Below are positions 1 to 8,501 of a stretch of 64,000 bases of DNA, piece by piece. Made by a program: the position numbers and the translations under genes. Where the stretch lies: the NCBI GenBank assembly GCA_003244255.1, contig QHCD01000053.1, positions 1-64,000 on the forward strand. The letters are read 5' to 3'. Under the pieces are notes generated by a model, which saw nothing but the letters and a program-made list of their open reading frames with translations, searched no databases and was not told the DNA's origin. Within the stretch, counting starts at the first letter, position 1; each line of letters opens with the position of its first letter. The stretch comes from Pseudonocardiales bacterium (GTDB taxonomy: Bacteria; Actinomycetota; Actinomycetes; Mycobacteriales; QHCD01).

Positions 1-732
1 TGCGAGGGCAAGGGACCGTTCCGGTGGGTCGCTCTGTCCGGCGACCCCGCCGACATCGCGCGCACCGACGACGCCATCCTCGAGCTCTTCCCGCAGAACG
101 AGTCGCTCGCCCGGTGGATCCAGCTCGCGCGCGAGAAGGTGCGCTTCCAGGGCCTGCCGGCTCGCATCTGCTGGCTGGGCTACGGCGAGCGAGACAGGGC
201 CGGGGTCGTGTTCAACGACCTGGTGGCACGTGCTGAGGTCCGGGCGCCGATCGTGATCGGCCGCGACCATCTCGACTGCGGATCGGTCGCGTCGCCGTAC
301 CGGGAGACCGAGGGCATGGCCGATGGCTCCGACGCGATCGCCGACTGGCCGCTGCTGAACGCGATGGTGAACGTCGCGTCCGGTGCGACGTGGGTGTCGA
401 TCCACCACGGTGGCGGTGTCGGCATCGGGCGGTCCATCCACGCCGGGCAGGTGTGCGTCGCGGACGGGACGCCGCTCGCGGCGGCCAAGATCGAGCGGGT
501 GCTCAGCAACGACCCCGGCATGGGCGTGATCCGCCACGTCGACGCGGGCTACGACGAGGCGCGCAAGGTCGCCCGGTCCCGTGGCGTGCAGGTGCCGATG
601 GCCGCCGACGCAATCGGTGCCGCGGAGGCGGAGGGGGATGAGGCCGCCGACGCAATCGGTGCCGCGGAGGCGGAGGGGGATGAGGCCGCCGACGCAATCG
701 GTTTCGCGGAGGCGGAGGGGCACCGCGCGTGA
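1..732 (+). CDS. hutU: urocanate hydratase (urocanase), C-terminal part
   Basis: Urocanase converts urocanate to imidazolonepropionate in histidine degradation, using tightly bound NAD. The window opens inside the gene, so the N-terminal part is missing. The visible 243 residues match the urocanase C-terminal domain: ALSGDPADI, the [17 protein letters not shown] stretch, the [11 protein letters not shown] and [20 protein letters not shown] stretches, and the [13 protein letters not shown] loop. After the normal end of the family (near VQVPMAA) there is an extra Ala/Glu-rich tail made of three 14-residue repeats, which is not expected in HutU. The stop overlaps the next start by 4 bp, so this is the upstream gene of a coupled hut operon. 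The identity is clear; the tail is unexplained. Confidence 0.95.
   Translation, partial: CEGKGPFRWVALSGDPADIARTDDAILELFPQNESLARWIQLAREKVRFQGLPARICWLGYGERDRAGVVFNDLVARAEVRAPIVIGRDHLDCGSVASPYRETEGMADGSDAIADWPLLNAMVNVASGATWVSIHHGGGVGIGRSIHAGQVCVADGTPLAAAKIERVLSNDPGMGVIRHVDAGYDEARKVARSRGVQVPMAADAIGAAEAEGDEAADAIGAAEAEGDEAADAIGFAEAEGHRA
601..726 (+). repeat. 42-bp tandem repeat, three copies, at the hutU 3' end
   Basis: Units start at 601, 643 and 685. The first two are identical, and the third diverges after the phrase encoding AADAIG. The unit is a multiple of three and adds in-frame copies of [14 protein letters not shown] to the urocanase C terminus, ending at the GTGA junction with the next gene. 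Confidence 0.9.
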
Positions 733-1937
733 ACGCGTCGTTCGCGACCATGTGGGCCGAGCTCGCCCCGATCGGCCGTGATGCGCGTACCGGCGGGTAC
801 CGGCGCTTGGCGTGGACCCCGGCCGAGCGCGAATGCCGTTCGTGGTTCTACGGCCAGGCGCAGTCGCGCGGACTGATCGTCGACGCCGACGGTAACGGCA
901 ACGAGGTGGCCTGGTGGTTCCCCGACGGCGCACCGGCCATCGGCGGCGTCGTCACCGGCAGCCACCTGGATTCCGTTCCCGACGGCGGCGGCTACGACGG
1001 TCCGCTCGGCATCGTCTCGGCGTTCGCGGCGATCGACCAGCTGCGCTCACGCGGCGTGCTGCCGACCCGGCCGATCGGCGTCGCGGCATTTGCCGACGAG
1101 GAGGGCTCGCGGTTCGGCATCGCCTGCCTCGGGTCGCGGCTGCTCACCGGCGCCGTCGACGCCGACCGAGCAGCGGCGCTGCGCGACGGCGACGGGAGAT
1201 CGCTTCCAGACGCGATGCGCGATGCCGGATTCGACCACCAGCTAGGCGAATCGCAGCTTCTCGGCGGCGTGGCTGCCTTTGTCGAGCTGCACGTGGAACA
1301 GGGTCGCGCACTGGCCGACGTCGACGCGGCGGTGGGGATCGCGACCGAGATCTGGCCGCACGGCCGGTGGCGGTTCGACATCGACGGCGAGGCCAACCAC
1401 GCCGGCACCACGCCCCTCTCCGACAGGCACGACCCGATGCTCACCTACGCCGAAACGGCCCTCGCAACGCGGAAGAAGGCGCTGCTCGCGGGGGCCGTCG
1501 CGACCTTCGGCCGGATCGAGGTGCTGCCCAATGCCGCCAACGCGATCCCGTCGTGCGTGCGAGCGTGGCTCGACGCCCGCGCGCCCGATGAGTCCACCCT
1601 GCACGCGCTGATCGCCGACCTGCTGGCGCACGCCGTCCGGCGCGCGGATCGAGACGGTACGGCCCTGCAGGTCACGGCCGAGTCGATCAGCCCGGCGGTG
1701 TCCTTCGCCGGCCCGCTGACCGACCGCATCCGGCGCGTCCTGCCCGTCGCGCCGCTGCTGCCCACCGGGGCAGGTCACGACGCCGGAATCCTTGCCGCAG
1801 CGGGCATTCCGACCGCGATGCTCTTCGTGCGCAATCCCACCGGCATCTCGCATGCACCCGCCGAGGCGGCGACCGAAACGGACTGTCTCGCCGGGGTCGA
1901 CGCCCTCGCCGGCGTGTTTGCCGATCTGGCCGTCTGA
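729..1937 (+). CDS. M20-family Zn amidohydrolase of the hut operon (allantoate amidohydrolase / carbamoylase type)
   Basis: This 402-residue protein belongs to the hydantoinase/carbamoylase branch of the M20 metallopeptidases. The metal-binding and catalytic motifs appear in order: [36 protein letters not shown] in the dimerisation part, and GAGHDAG followed by [10 protein letters not shown] near the C terminus. Homologues are usually named allantoate amidohydrolase. No other allantoin gene is nearby. It sits between hutU and hutF, overlapping hutU by GTGA (729-732) and hutF by one base. HutF makes N-formylglutamate, and no HutG-type deformylase is visible here. I infer that this enzyme removes the formyl group from N-formylglutamate. 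The family is certain; the substrate is inference. Confidence 0.85.
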   Translation: MNASFATMWAELAPIGRDARTGGYRRLAWTPAERECRSWFYGQAQSRGLIVDADGNGNEVAWWFPDGAPAIGGVVTGSHLDSVPDGGGYDGPLGIVSAFAAIDQLRSRGVLPTRPIGVAAFADEEGSRFGIACLGSRLLTGAVDADRAAALRDGDGRSLPDAMRDAGFDHQLGESQLLGGVAAFVELHVEQGRALADVDAAVGIATEIWPHGRWRFDIDGEANHAGTTPLSDRHDPMLTYAETALATRKKALLAGAVATFGRIEVLPNAANAIPSCVRAWLDARAPDESTLHALIADLLAHAVRRADRDGTALQVTAESISPAVSFAGPLTDRIRRVLPVAPLLPTGAGHDAGILAAAGIPTAMLFVRNPTGISHAPAEAATETDCLAGVDALAGVFADLAV

Positions 1938-3274
1938 TGGAAGTCCACCCGCCGCAACTGCACGCGGAGTTCGCCTGGATCGGCGACGCCGTCCGGCGCG
2001 ATGTGCTGATCGATATCGAGGGCGACCGGTTCGAGACCGTGGCGCCCGATACCGCCTGCCCTCGGGGCGTTCCGCGGCTGCGCGGCCTGAGCGTTCCCGG
2101 CTTCGCCAACGCGCACTCACATGCCTTCCACCGCGCGCTGCGCGGCCGCACACAGGCGGCCACCGGCAACTTCTGGACCTGGCGCGAGCAGATGTACGGG
2201 GTCGCGGCCGGACTCGATCCAGACAGCTACCTGGCTCTCGCGCGGGCGACCTATGCCGAGATGGTGCTCGCCGGATTCACCTGTGTCGGCGAGTTCCACT
2301 ACCTGCATCACGACCGCGACGGCACCCGGTATGCCGACCCCAACGCGATGTCGGCGGCGCTGGCCGAGGCGGCGAGAACGGCGGGTATCCGGCTCACCCT
2401 GCTCGACACCTGCTACCTGCGGGGCGGGATCGGCGCACCGCTGGACGGCGTGCAGCACCGCTTTGACGACGGCAGCGCCGACGACTGGGCGAGCCGGGTG
2501 TCGTCGTTCCGCCCGCCGGGCAACGGGATCCGCGTCGGGGCCGCCGTGCACTCGGTTCGCGCCGTACCGCGCGAAGAGATCGGTGAGGTGGCGCGGTGGG
2601 CGGCGGCGTCCGGAGCACAGTTGCATGTCCACGTCTCGGAGCAACAGGCCGAGAACGATGCGTGCGTCGGAGCCTACGGACTGAGCCCGGTTGCGCTGCT
2701 CGACGCCGAGGGCGCGCTCGGGCCGCGCTCGGTCGCCGTGCACGCGGTGCGTGTCGATGCGGCCGACATCGCAACTCTTGCCGCCTCCGGCACGGCCGTC
2801 TGTGCCTGCCCCACAACCGAACGCGATCTCGCTGACGGCGTGCTTCCGGCAGGCGCGCTGGCCGCAGCGGACGTGCCGATGTGTCTGGGCACCGACAGTC
2901 ATGCCGTCGTCGATCCGCTCGCGGAGGCGCGGGCGCTGGAGATGGACGAGCGGCTCGCGAGCGGAGTCCGGGGCACGTTTCCTGCGGCCGTGCTGCTCTC
3001 GGCGGCGAGCCCGGCCGGGCACCGCGCGCTCGGCTGGACCGACGCCGGCCGCATCGCGCCCGGCGCGCTTGCCGACGTCGTAACGATCGGGCTCGAATCC
3101 GTGCGTCTCGCCGGTGCGGCCGATCCGCTGGCCGCGGCCCTGTTCGCCGGCACGGCTGCCGACGTGCACAGCGTGGTGGTCGGCGGACGACTCGTGGTGG
3201 ACGACGGCCAGCACCTGGCGATGGACGACGTCGCCCGCAGCCTCGCCACCTCGATCGCGGCCGTGACGACGTGA
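1937..3274 (+). CDS. hutF: formimidoylglutamate deiminase
   Basis: HutF hydrolyses N-formimidoyl-L-glutamate to N-formylglutamate and ammonia. It belongs to the amidohydrolase superfamily with one divalent metal. The 445-residue protein shows the metal-binding [15 protein letters not shown] at about residue 56, [12 protein letters not shown] in the middle, and the TDSHAVVDP strand-8 motif with the metal-ligand Asp. The length fits the family. Its ATG overlaps the preceding TGA by one base, and its own stop overlaps the hutI GTG, so translation is coupled through the operon. A deiminase rather than a formiminohydrolase means the pathway should end in formate plus glutamate. Confidence 0.9.
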   Translation: MEVHPPQLHAEFAWIGDAVRRDVLIDIEGDRFETVAPDTACPRGVPRLRGLSVPGFANAHSHAFHRALRGRTQAATGNFWTWREQMYGVAAGLDPDSYLALARATYAEMVLAGFTCVGEFHYLHHDRDGTRYADPNAMSAALAEAARTAGIRLTLLDTCYLRGGIGAPLDGVQHRFDDGSADDWASRVSSFRPPGNGIRVGAAVHSVRAVPREEIGEVARWAAASGAQLHVHVSEQQAENDACVGAYGLSPVALLDAEGALGPRSVAVHAVRVDAADIATLAASGTAVCACPTTERDLADGVLPAGALAAADVPMCLGTDSHAVVDPLAEARALEMDERLASGVRGTFPAAVLLSAASPAGHRALGWTDAGRIAPGALADVVTIGLESVRLAGAADPLAAALFAGTAADVHSVVVGGRLVVDDGQHLAMDDVARSLATSIAAVTT

Positions 3275-4425
3275 GCAGCCTGCTGATCACTGGCATCGGC
3301 GAGCTGGTGACCAACGACGATGCCGGGATCCTGCGCGCTGCCGCCGTCGTCATCGAGGGCGAGCAGATCTGGTGGACCGGTCCCGCCGCGCGGGCGCCGA
3401 CAGCCGACACCTGCGTCGACGTCGCGGGTGCGGCGGTGATTCCTGGGTTCGTCGATTCGCACACGCACCTGATCTTCGCCGGCGACCGCAGCGCCGAGTT
3501 CGCGGCCCGTATGGCCGGTAACACCTATACAACAGGCGGAATCAACTCGACGGTCGCCGCGACCCGCGACGCCTCGGACAGCGACCTGCGGTCGGCGACG
3601 GCGCGGCTGGTGAGCGAGGGCCGCCGGCAGGGCACGACGACGTTCGAGTGCAAGAGCGGCTACGGCCTGAGCGTCGAGGACGAAGCACGGTGTCTGCGCA
3701 TTGCCGAGGAGTTCACTTCGGAGACGACCTTTCTTGGTGCACACGTCGTGCCCGCCGGCGCCGACCGCGGCGATTACGTCGACCTGGTGTGCGGGCCGAT
3801 GGTCGCCGCGTGCGCCGGCCACGCACGATGGATCGACGTCTTCTGCGACCGCGGCGCCTTCGACGCCGACGAGACCCGCACGGTGCTCGACGCCGGGGTG
3901 GCGCACGGCCTGCAGCCGCGGCTGCACGCCAACCAGCTCGAGGCCGGACCCGGCGTGCAGATCGCCGTCGAGTACGGCGCGGCGTCCGCCGACCACTGCA
4001 CGCACCTCACCGATGCCGACGTCGACGCACTGGCCGGATCAGACACCGTCGCCACGTTGCTGCCGGCCGCCGAGTTCTGCACCCGCTCGAAGTTCCCGAA
4101 CGCCCGCCGGCTGCTCGATGCCGGAGTAACGGTCGCGCTGGCCACCGACTGCAATCCGGGCTCGGCATATACGACGTCGATGCCGCTGTGCATCGCGCTG
4201 GCGGTGCGCGAGATGGGGATGACGCCGGCCGAGGCGCTGAGCGCCGCGACCGAAGGCGGGGCACGCGCGCTGCGCCGCGACGACGTGGGCCGGGTGGTTG
4301 CTGGCGCGCGCGCCGATCTCGTGGTGCTGGCCGCGCCGAGCCATGTCCACCTGGCCTACCGGCCGGGTGTGCCGCTGGTCGATGCCGTCGTCCACAGTGG
4401 ACAGTGGGAAGGGAGAACGAGGTGA
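3271..4425 (+). CDS. hutI: imidazolonepropionase
   Basis: HutI opens the imidazolone ring, giving N-formimidoyl-L-glutamate. The GTG start at 3271 overlaps the hutF stop by 4 bp and yields a 384-residue protein starting [16 protein letters not shown], a normal HutI N terminus; reading further upstream only adds out-of-frame hutF sequence. Visible motifs are [14 protein letters not shown] (metal His pair), [27 protein letters not shown] and [16 protein letters not shown], all characteristic of imidazolonepropionase. The stop overlaps the hutH GTG by 4 bp. Confidence 0.93.
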   Translation: MSSLLITGIGELVTNDDAGILRAAAVVIEGEQIWWTGPAARAPTADTCVDVAGAAVIPGFVDSHTHLIFAGDRSAEFAARMAGNTYTTGGINSTVAATRDASDSDLRSATARLVSEGRRQGTTTFECKSGYGLSVEDEARCLRIAEEFTSETTFLGAHVVPAGADRGDYVDLVCGPMVAACAGHARWIDVFCDRGAFDADETRTVLDAGVAHGLQPRLHANQLEAGPGVQIAVEYGAASADHCTHLTDADVDALAGSDTVATLLPAAEFCTRSKFPNARRLLDAGVTVALATDCNPGSAYTTSMPLCIALAVREMGMTPAEALSAATEGGARALRRDDVGRVVAGARADLVVLAAPSHVHLAYRPGVPLVDAVVHSGQWEGRTR

Positions 4426-5960
4426 CGACCATCGTCATCGGCGCCGACGGCGTCAGCCCCGCAGAGGTCCTCGCCGTAGCGCGCGGCTCAGTCGCTCTGG
4501 CGCTCACCGACGACGCGATCGCGGCGATCGAGCGCAGCCGCGCGATCGTCGACGCGATCGAGGACGGCGACCGCGCGGTCTACGGCGTCTCTACCGGATT
4601 TGGTGCGCTGGCCTCGACGCCGGTCCCCCGCGAACGGCGAACCGAGCTGCAGGAGGCGCTGATCCGCTCACATGCGGCCGGCACCGGCGATCCGATGCCG
4701 CGCGAGGTCGTGCGCGCCATGCTGATGCTGCGCGTGCGCTCGCTGGCGATGGGGTACTCCGGCGTTCGCCCGCTGGTGGTGCACGCGCTCGTCGAGCTGC
4801 TGAACAACGACATCACGCCGTGGGTGCCGCAGCACGGATCGCTCGGTGCGAGCGGCGACCTCGCCCCGCTGGCCCACTGCGCGATCGTCGCGCTGGGCGA
4901 CGGCTGGGTGCTGGGGTCCGACGGCGAGCGGGTCACCGGCGCCGACGCGCTGTCCGCGGCCGGGTTGTCGCCGATCACGCTGTCGAGCAAGGAAGGGCTG
5001 GCGCTGATCAACGGAACCGACGGCATGCTCGGAATGCTGTTGCTGGCCTGCGCCGACGCTCGACACCTGCTCACGATGGCCGACGTCACGGCTGCGCTGG
5101 CGATCGAGGCGATGCTCGGCAGCGAACGCCCGTTCGACCCAGCCCTGCATCGCATCCGCCCGCACCCCGGGCAGGTGGCGAGCGCCGCCAACATCCGGGC
5201 GCTGCTGCAGAACTCCGGCGTGATGGATTCACACCGCGACGACATGACGCATGCCGTGCAGGATGCGTATTCGATGCGATGCGCGCCGCAGGTAGCCGGC
5301 GCCGCGCGGGACACCCTCGGTTTCGCCGACCAGGTAGCCGCTCGAGAGCTCAAGTCCATTGTGGACAATCCCGTCGTCCTGCCCGACGGGAGGGTCGAAA
5401 CCACCGGAAACTTCCACGGCGCGCCGCTCGGGTTTGCCGCCGACTATCTCGCCATCGCCATCGCCGAGGTCGGCTCCATCGCCGAGCGCCGCATCGATCG
5501 GCTGCTCGATGTCACCCGCTCGCGCGGGCTGCCCGCGTTCCTCGCGCCTGATCCCGGCGTCAACTCCGGACTGATGATCGCGCAGTACACCGCGGCCGCA
5601 CTGGTGGCGGATAACCGCCGGCTGGCCGCGCCGGCGTCGGTCGACTCGCTGCCGACATCGGGCATGCAGGAGGACCACGTGTCGATGGGGTGGTCGGCAA
5701 CGGTCAAGCTGCGCACGGTGCTCGACAACGTCCGGCGGGTGCTGGCCGTGGAGTTGCTGGCCGCCGCCCGTGGCCTCGCGCTGCGCGAGCCGCTGGCGCC
5801 GAGCCCCGCCGGAGCGGTCGCGGTGCGCCGGATCGTCGCGGCCGGTGGCGCGCCCGGCCCTGACACATTCGTCGCCCCCGTGCTCGAGGCGGCCGTCGAG
5901 ATGGTCGGCGACACGGCGTTCCGGGCCGAGATCGAGGCCGCAGTCGGCACCCTGCGCTGA
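4422..5960 (+). CDS. hutH: histidine ammonia-lyase
   Basis: HutH removes ammonia from L-histidine to give urocanate, the first step of the pathway. The GTG at 4422 overlaps the hutI stop and is preceded by a GGGAG Shine-Dalgarno sequence at about 4411. The 512-residue length is typical. The Ala-Ser-Gly triplet that cyclises to the MIO cofactor is at residues 143-145 inside [14 protein letters not shown], and the catalytic Tyr54 lies in YGVSTGFG. Other signatures are [22 protein letters not shown] and the late QEDHVSMG. It is the last gene of the hut operon and converges on dedA across an 84-bp gap. Confidence 0.97.
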   Translation: MTTIVIGADGVSPAEVLAVARGSVALALTDDAIAAIERSRAIVDAIEDGDRAVYGVSTGFGALASTPVPRERRTELQEALIRSHAAGTGDPMPREVVRAMLMLRVRSLAMGYSGVRPLVVHALVELLNNDITPWVPQHGSLGASGDLAPLAHCAIVALGDGWVLGSDGERVTGADALSAAGLSPITLSSKEGLALINGTDGMLGMLLLACADARHLLTMADVTAALAIEAMLGSERPFDPALHRIRPHPGQVASAANIRALLQNSGVMDSHRDDMTHAVQDAYSMRCAPQVAGAARDTLGFADQVAARELKSIVDNPVVLPDGRVETTGNFHGAPLGFAADYLAIAIAEVGSIAERRIDRLLDVTRSRGLPAFLAPDPGVNSGLMIAQYTAAALVADNRRLAAPASVDSLPTSGMQEDHVSMGWSATVKLRTVLDNVRRVLAVELLAAARGLALREPLAPSPAGAVAVRRIVAAGGAPGPDTFVAPVLEAAVEMVGDTAFRAEIEAAVGTLR

Positions 5961-6044
5961 CGCCGCGACCTCCCAGCCCGCGCCGTGACGATCGAGGTGC
6001 CGGTGGCTGAGAACCACGTGGGTGCGGGCGGGTCCGTCGGCGGG

Positions 6045-6692
6045 TCAGTCGACCGACGGCGCGGACCGCTCTCGCCGAGAGCGGATCTGCCGCATGACCA
6101 GCGGCACGGCGCTGACCGCGACGGCGGTGACGACGCCGAGGATCAGGATGACGTCGACGTGCTCGCGGATGATCTTGATCTGGCCGAGGTAGTAGCCCGC
6201 GGTCGTTACCCCGGCGCACCAGACGATCCCGCCGAGCACGCTGAACGCAGCGAAGGTCGAGAACCGCATCCGACTCGCACCAGCCATCACGGTTACGAAG
6301 GTGCGTACGACCGGCACGAAACGCGCCATCAGGATCGTCGCGGCGCCGTAGCGCTCGAAGAAGCCGTGCGCGCGGTCGACGTGCTCGCGGCGGAACAGCT
6401 TGGAGTCGGGCCGGTCGAAGACCGCGGGGCCGGCCTGGCGACCGATCCAGTAACCCACCAGGTTCCCGGCCACGGCAGCGATCGGCGTCAGCACGATGAT
6501 CAGCCAGAGCGGCTGATGGAAGATGTGGTTGGAGATCAGCAGGCCGGCCGTGAAGAGCAGGGTGTCGCCGGGCAGGAAGAACCCGATGAGCAGCCCGCAT
6601 TCGGCGAAGATGACGGCGAGCAGACCGAGCAGGCCGAACGTGTCGATCAGGTAGTGGGGGCTCAGCAACTGCGGCGCGGACAGCGTCGTCAT
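6045..6692 (-). CDS. DedA-family membrane protein
   Basis: This 215-residue polytopic inner-membrane protein belongs to the DedA (SNARE-associated/VTT) family, which is linked to lipid flipping and membrane homeostasis. The sequence shows the family hallmarks: ECGLLIGFFLPGDTLLFTAG near residue 30, GYWIGRQAG, the ERYG and ARFVPVVRTFVTVMAGASRM block, and a C-terminal hydrophobic helix followed by a basic tail. Four to five hydrophobic segments are visible. It converges with hutH. Mycobacteria keep a dedA-like gene next to fba, so its presence upstream of fbaA here fits, although the two are well separated. The transported substrate cannot be told from sequence. Confidence 0.88.
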   Translation of the reverse strand: MTTLSAPQLLSPHYLIDTFGLLGLLAVIFAECGLLIGFFLPGDTLLFTAGLLISNHIFHQPLWLIIVLTPIAAVAGNLVGYWIGRQAGPAVFDRPDSKLFRREHVDRAHGFFERYGAATILMARFVPVVRTFVTVMAGASRMRFSTFAAFSVLGGIVWCAGVTTAGYYLGQIKIIREHVDVILILGVVTAVAVSAVPLVMRQIRSRRERSAPSVD

Positions 6693-7284
6693 CGGGCCAG
6701 CCTATCGGGACCACAGTGCAACCCATCGGTGTGCACAACGTGGGGAGAATCTGTGGACGGCGTGATGCGCGTGGTGGAGAAGCTGGGGGCTACCTGTGAC
6801 TTGCCGCTCGGCGCCAAGAATGTTGTCCGAAGCCCTCGTGCAGCAAGGATTTCAGGCGGTACAAATTCCGCACTCGCTTCTTCGGGAGTGAGGGATCGGA
6901 TCGAGAAACCAGGCCCTTGTGACCACTCGGCGCAAGTCGGGGCGGTCGGCCGGCCGGTGACGCGGCTCGGCGGAGGTGGAGAACGGTCCGTGAGGTGGTC
7001 GTGACCTCGCGGTGCAGAAGTCGTGCAGAACCGGTGGATAACCTGGGGACCTCCTGTGGGCCCAGCCGTGGGCCAGAACTTTCTCGGCCAAGATCGCCGA
7101 AAAGGCTTGTGCCACAGCGCAATCGCGGTGTACAAAGTTGGCACTTGCTTCCTCGGAAGTGAGGGATCGGATCGGAAGGCGCGTCTAGGCATGCGGTGCG
7201 AGCCGCGAGCCAGCTGGCCGGTGACGCGACCGGCGGGCGGGCCGGATGATCCGGGAGATCGGGAGCGTCACGCTCGATCACGGC

Positions 7285-7315
7285 AAGCCCCGCGGACTCA
7301 TACTCCGCGGGGCTT
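7285..7315 (+). terminator. 12-bp perfect stem, loop CTCATAC, end of repeat unit 2
   Basis: The arms AAGCCCCGCGGA (7285-7296) and TCCGCGGGGCTT (7304-7315) pair perfectly around a 7-base loop. The hairpin looks like an intrinsic terminator but lacks a long T tract. A small GAGCG/CGCTC hairpin sits just upstream at 7262-7274. Confidence 0.55.
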
Positions 7316-7622
7316 CGTCGTATCTGCGCCCGTCCTGATCCTGTGCACGGTGATGGGGACATGTTGTGGACCTGGCCGCGCGTGGTGTGTACAACATGTG
7401 AGTGTCGTGTGGATTGCAGGAAAGTTGGCGGAAACCGCCGGAAACACTTGTGCCGCAGGCGAATGAGCGGGTAGACATCTCCTTACTCGCTTCTTCGGGA
7501 GTGAGGGAACGGACTGAGGACCAGGTTCGTGGCAGGCGGCGCAAGTCGCGTGCCGGCCGGCCGGTGACGAGGCTGGTGGACTTGGGGAGAGGTCCGGGAG
7601 GTCGGGAGTGTCACGCTCGGCC

Positions 7623-7665
7623 AAGGCGAGGCCCCGCGCACTCATACTGCGCGGGGCCTCGCCTT
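7623..7665 (+). terminator. 18-bp perfect stem, loop CTCATAC, end of repeat unit 3
   Basis: The arms at 7623-7640 and 7648-7665 pair perfectly (AAGGCGAGG... with ...CCTCGCCTT). The stem sequence differs from that of unit 2, yet the loop CTCATAC is identical. This is the pattern expected when the structure, not the stem sequence, is kept. Confidence 0.6.
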
Positions 7666-7768
7666 AATTGTGTATTAGACGACGTCGTCAGCCCGATCCT
7701 GCGTAGCGACACGCGCTCGCGGCGCCCGGCGGGACGAAGCAACCGCCCGAGGACCGGACCTTCGATCT

Positions 7769-7791
7769 TGTAGCACTTGAGGTGCTACAGT
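7769..7791 (+). promoter_or_regulatory. palindromic operator and -10 of the toxin-antitoxin operon
   Basis: A perfect 8-bp inverted repeat, TGTAGCAC (7769-7776) and GTGCTACA (7782-7789), flanks a 5-base spacer. It overlaps the -10-like hexamer TACAGT (7786-7791), which lies 7 bases before the antitoxin GTG. This is the expected layout for autorepression by an antitoxin or toxin-antitoxin complex, and it predicts a leaderless transcript. Confidence 0.6.
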
Positions 7792-7798
7792 ATCGGAG

Positions 7799-8062
7799 GT
7801 GGAGCGGATTGGGGTTCGAGAGCTTCGGCAGCACGCGAGCCGCTACCTCGACCGGGTCAAGTCAGGTCACACCGTCGAGATCACCGAGCGCGGGCAGTTG
7901 GTAGCGCTGCTCGTGCCGCCTGACCCGGCCCGCGGCGCGCGGGAGCGGCTGATCGCGCAGGGTCGGCTGATCCCGTCGGCCGAAGCGTTGCGATTGCCGC
8001 AGCGGGTCGAGGCCGGCAGGACAAGCGAGGCGGTGCTCGACGAGTTGCGCGAGGATCGGTGA
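7799..8062 (+). CDS. type II antitoxin, Phd/YefM-like (VapB partner)
   Basis: This 87-residue protein starts VERIGVRELRQHASRYLDRVKSG, followed by EITERGQLVALLVPP, the typical N-terminal DNA-binding fold of Phd/YefM antitoxins. The C-terminal part is the likely toxin-neutralising tail. The GTG at 7799 directly follows GGAG, too close for a standard ribosome binding site, and lies 7 bases after a -10-like hexamer, so a leaderless mRNA is likely. Its stop overlaps the toxin start by 4 bp (GTGA), so the two proteins should be made in coupled fashion. A palindrome upstream is a probable autoregulatory operator. Confidence 0.85.
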   Translation: MERIGVRELRQHASRYLDRVKSGHTVEITERGQLVALLVPPDPARGARERLIAQGRLIPSAEALRLPQRVEAGRTSEAVLDELREDR

Positions 8063-8454
8063 TATACCTCGATTCCTCGGCACTGCTGAAGCTGCTGTTC
8101 GAGGAGGACGAGAGCGCCGCCTTGGAGCGGTGGATGTCCGAACGGGCAGGTGCACCGACGCTGAGCAGCGAACTGGCGAAGGTTGAGGTCGTCCGCGCCA
8201 CGCGACGTCTCGATACGGACGCGGTCCCCGCAGCACGAGCGCTGGTGTCCCAGCTCGACCTGATCCCGCTGAGTGGAGGCCTGATCGATGCGGCCGTGGA
8301 TGCCGGTGGACCCGCGCTGCGCACCCTTGACGCGCTCCACCTCGCAAGCGCGCTGTCGATTCGCACCGAGCTGACGGCCTTTGTCGCCTACGACAACCGA
8401 CTGATTGCCGCCGCTGAGGCAGCCGGCCTCGAACCCACCCGGCCCTGTTGTTGA
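8059..8454 (+). CDS. vapC: PIN-domain ribonuclease toxin, VapC family
   Basis: This 131-residue PIN-domain protein has the acidic residues of the Mg-dependent nuclease site: Asp5 in IYLDSSALLKL, the Glu of SSELAKVEVVRA, the Asp of LRTLDALHLASAL, and a late Asp in FVAYDNRLI. VapC toxins cleave tRNA or rRNA and are held inactive by the cognate antitoxin encoded just upstream. The GTG start overlaps the antitoxin stop. The length is normal and no damage is visible, so the pair looks functional. The RNA target cannot be predicted. Confidence 0.9.
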   Translation: MIYLDSSALLKLLFEEDESAALERWMSERAGAPTLSSELAKVEVVRATRRLDTDAVPAARALVSQLDLIPLSGGLIDAAVDAGGPALRTLDALHLASALSIRTELTAFVAYDNRLIAAAEAAGLEPTRPCC

Positions 8455-8489
8455 CAATCGCGGCTCGCCACGAAGGGCGCACCGCGGCC

Positions 8490-8495
8490 TACGGT
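8490..8495 (+). promoter_or_regulatory. -10-like hexamer TACGGT before the flavoprotein gene
   Basis: TACGGT ends 7 bases before the ATG at 8502, the spacing expected for a leaderless actinobacterial transcript. A TTGACA at 8451-8456 lies too far upstream to be its -35 and overlaps the vapC stop. Confidence 0.4.
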
Positions 8496-8501
8496 GGACA
8501 G

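Larger units (their letters stand above)
6729..7675 (+). repeat. three tandem, diverged ~300-bp non-coding units with conserved hairpins
   Basis: This stretch between dedA and the toxin-antitoxin pair has no credible gene. It contains three related units starting near 6731, 7024 and 7342. Each opens with a TGTGCA/CGTGCA-like block and GTGGG/GTGGA phrases, passes a GGCTTGTGCC-like block (weak in unit 1), then a short hairpin with loop GCTTCYTCGG (6871-6890, 7142-7161, 7484-7503), then GTGAGGG(A/T)(A/T)CGGA, and a CCGGTGACG block (6955, 7219, 7562). Units 2 and 3 end in long perfect stems with the same loop CTCATAC. The short hairpin stem is CACTC/GAGTG in unit 1 but CACTT/AAGTG in unit 2, a compensatory change. 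This suggests structured RNAs or DNA hairpins. The function is unknown. Confidence 0.75.

Noticed and set aside
1242-3524. Long minus-strand frames opposite the hut genes
   Set aside because: They mirror the third-position G+C bias of the hut genes, are Arg/Ala/Pro-rich and show no domain. Similar antisense frames elsewhere (for example 9491-10960, 48473-51121, 53209-55074, 59870-61303) were dropped for the same reason.
7021-7400. DnaA-box-like GTGGATAA and TGTGGA words suggesting an origin
   Set aside because: Matches are few and imperfect, and no dnaA, dnaN or gyr genes are near; they fall at repeated positions of the non-coding units.
6729-7675. CRISPR array or type III toxin-antitoxin RNA repeats
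   Set aside because: Units are ~300 bp, only three, diverged throughout, with no spacers, no cas genes and no ToxN-like gene; the neighbour is a VapBC pair.
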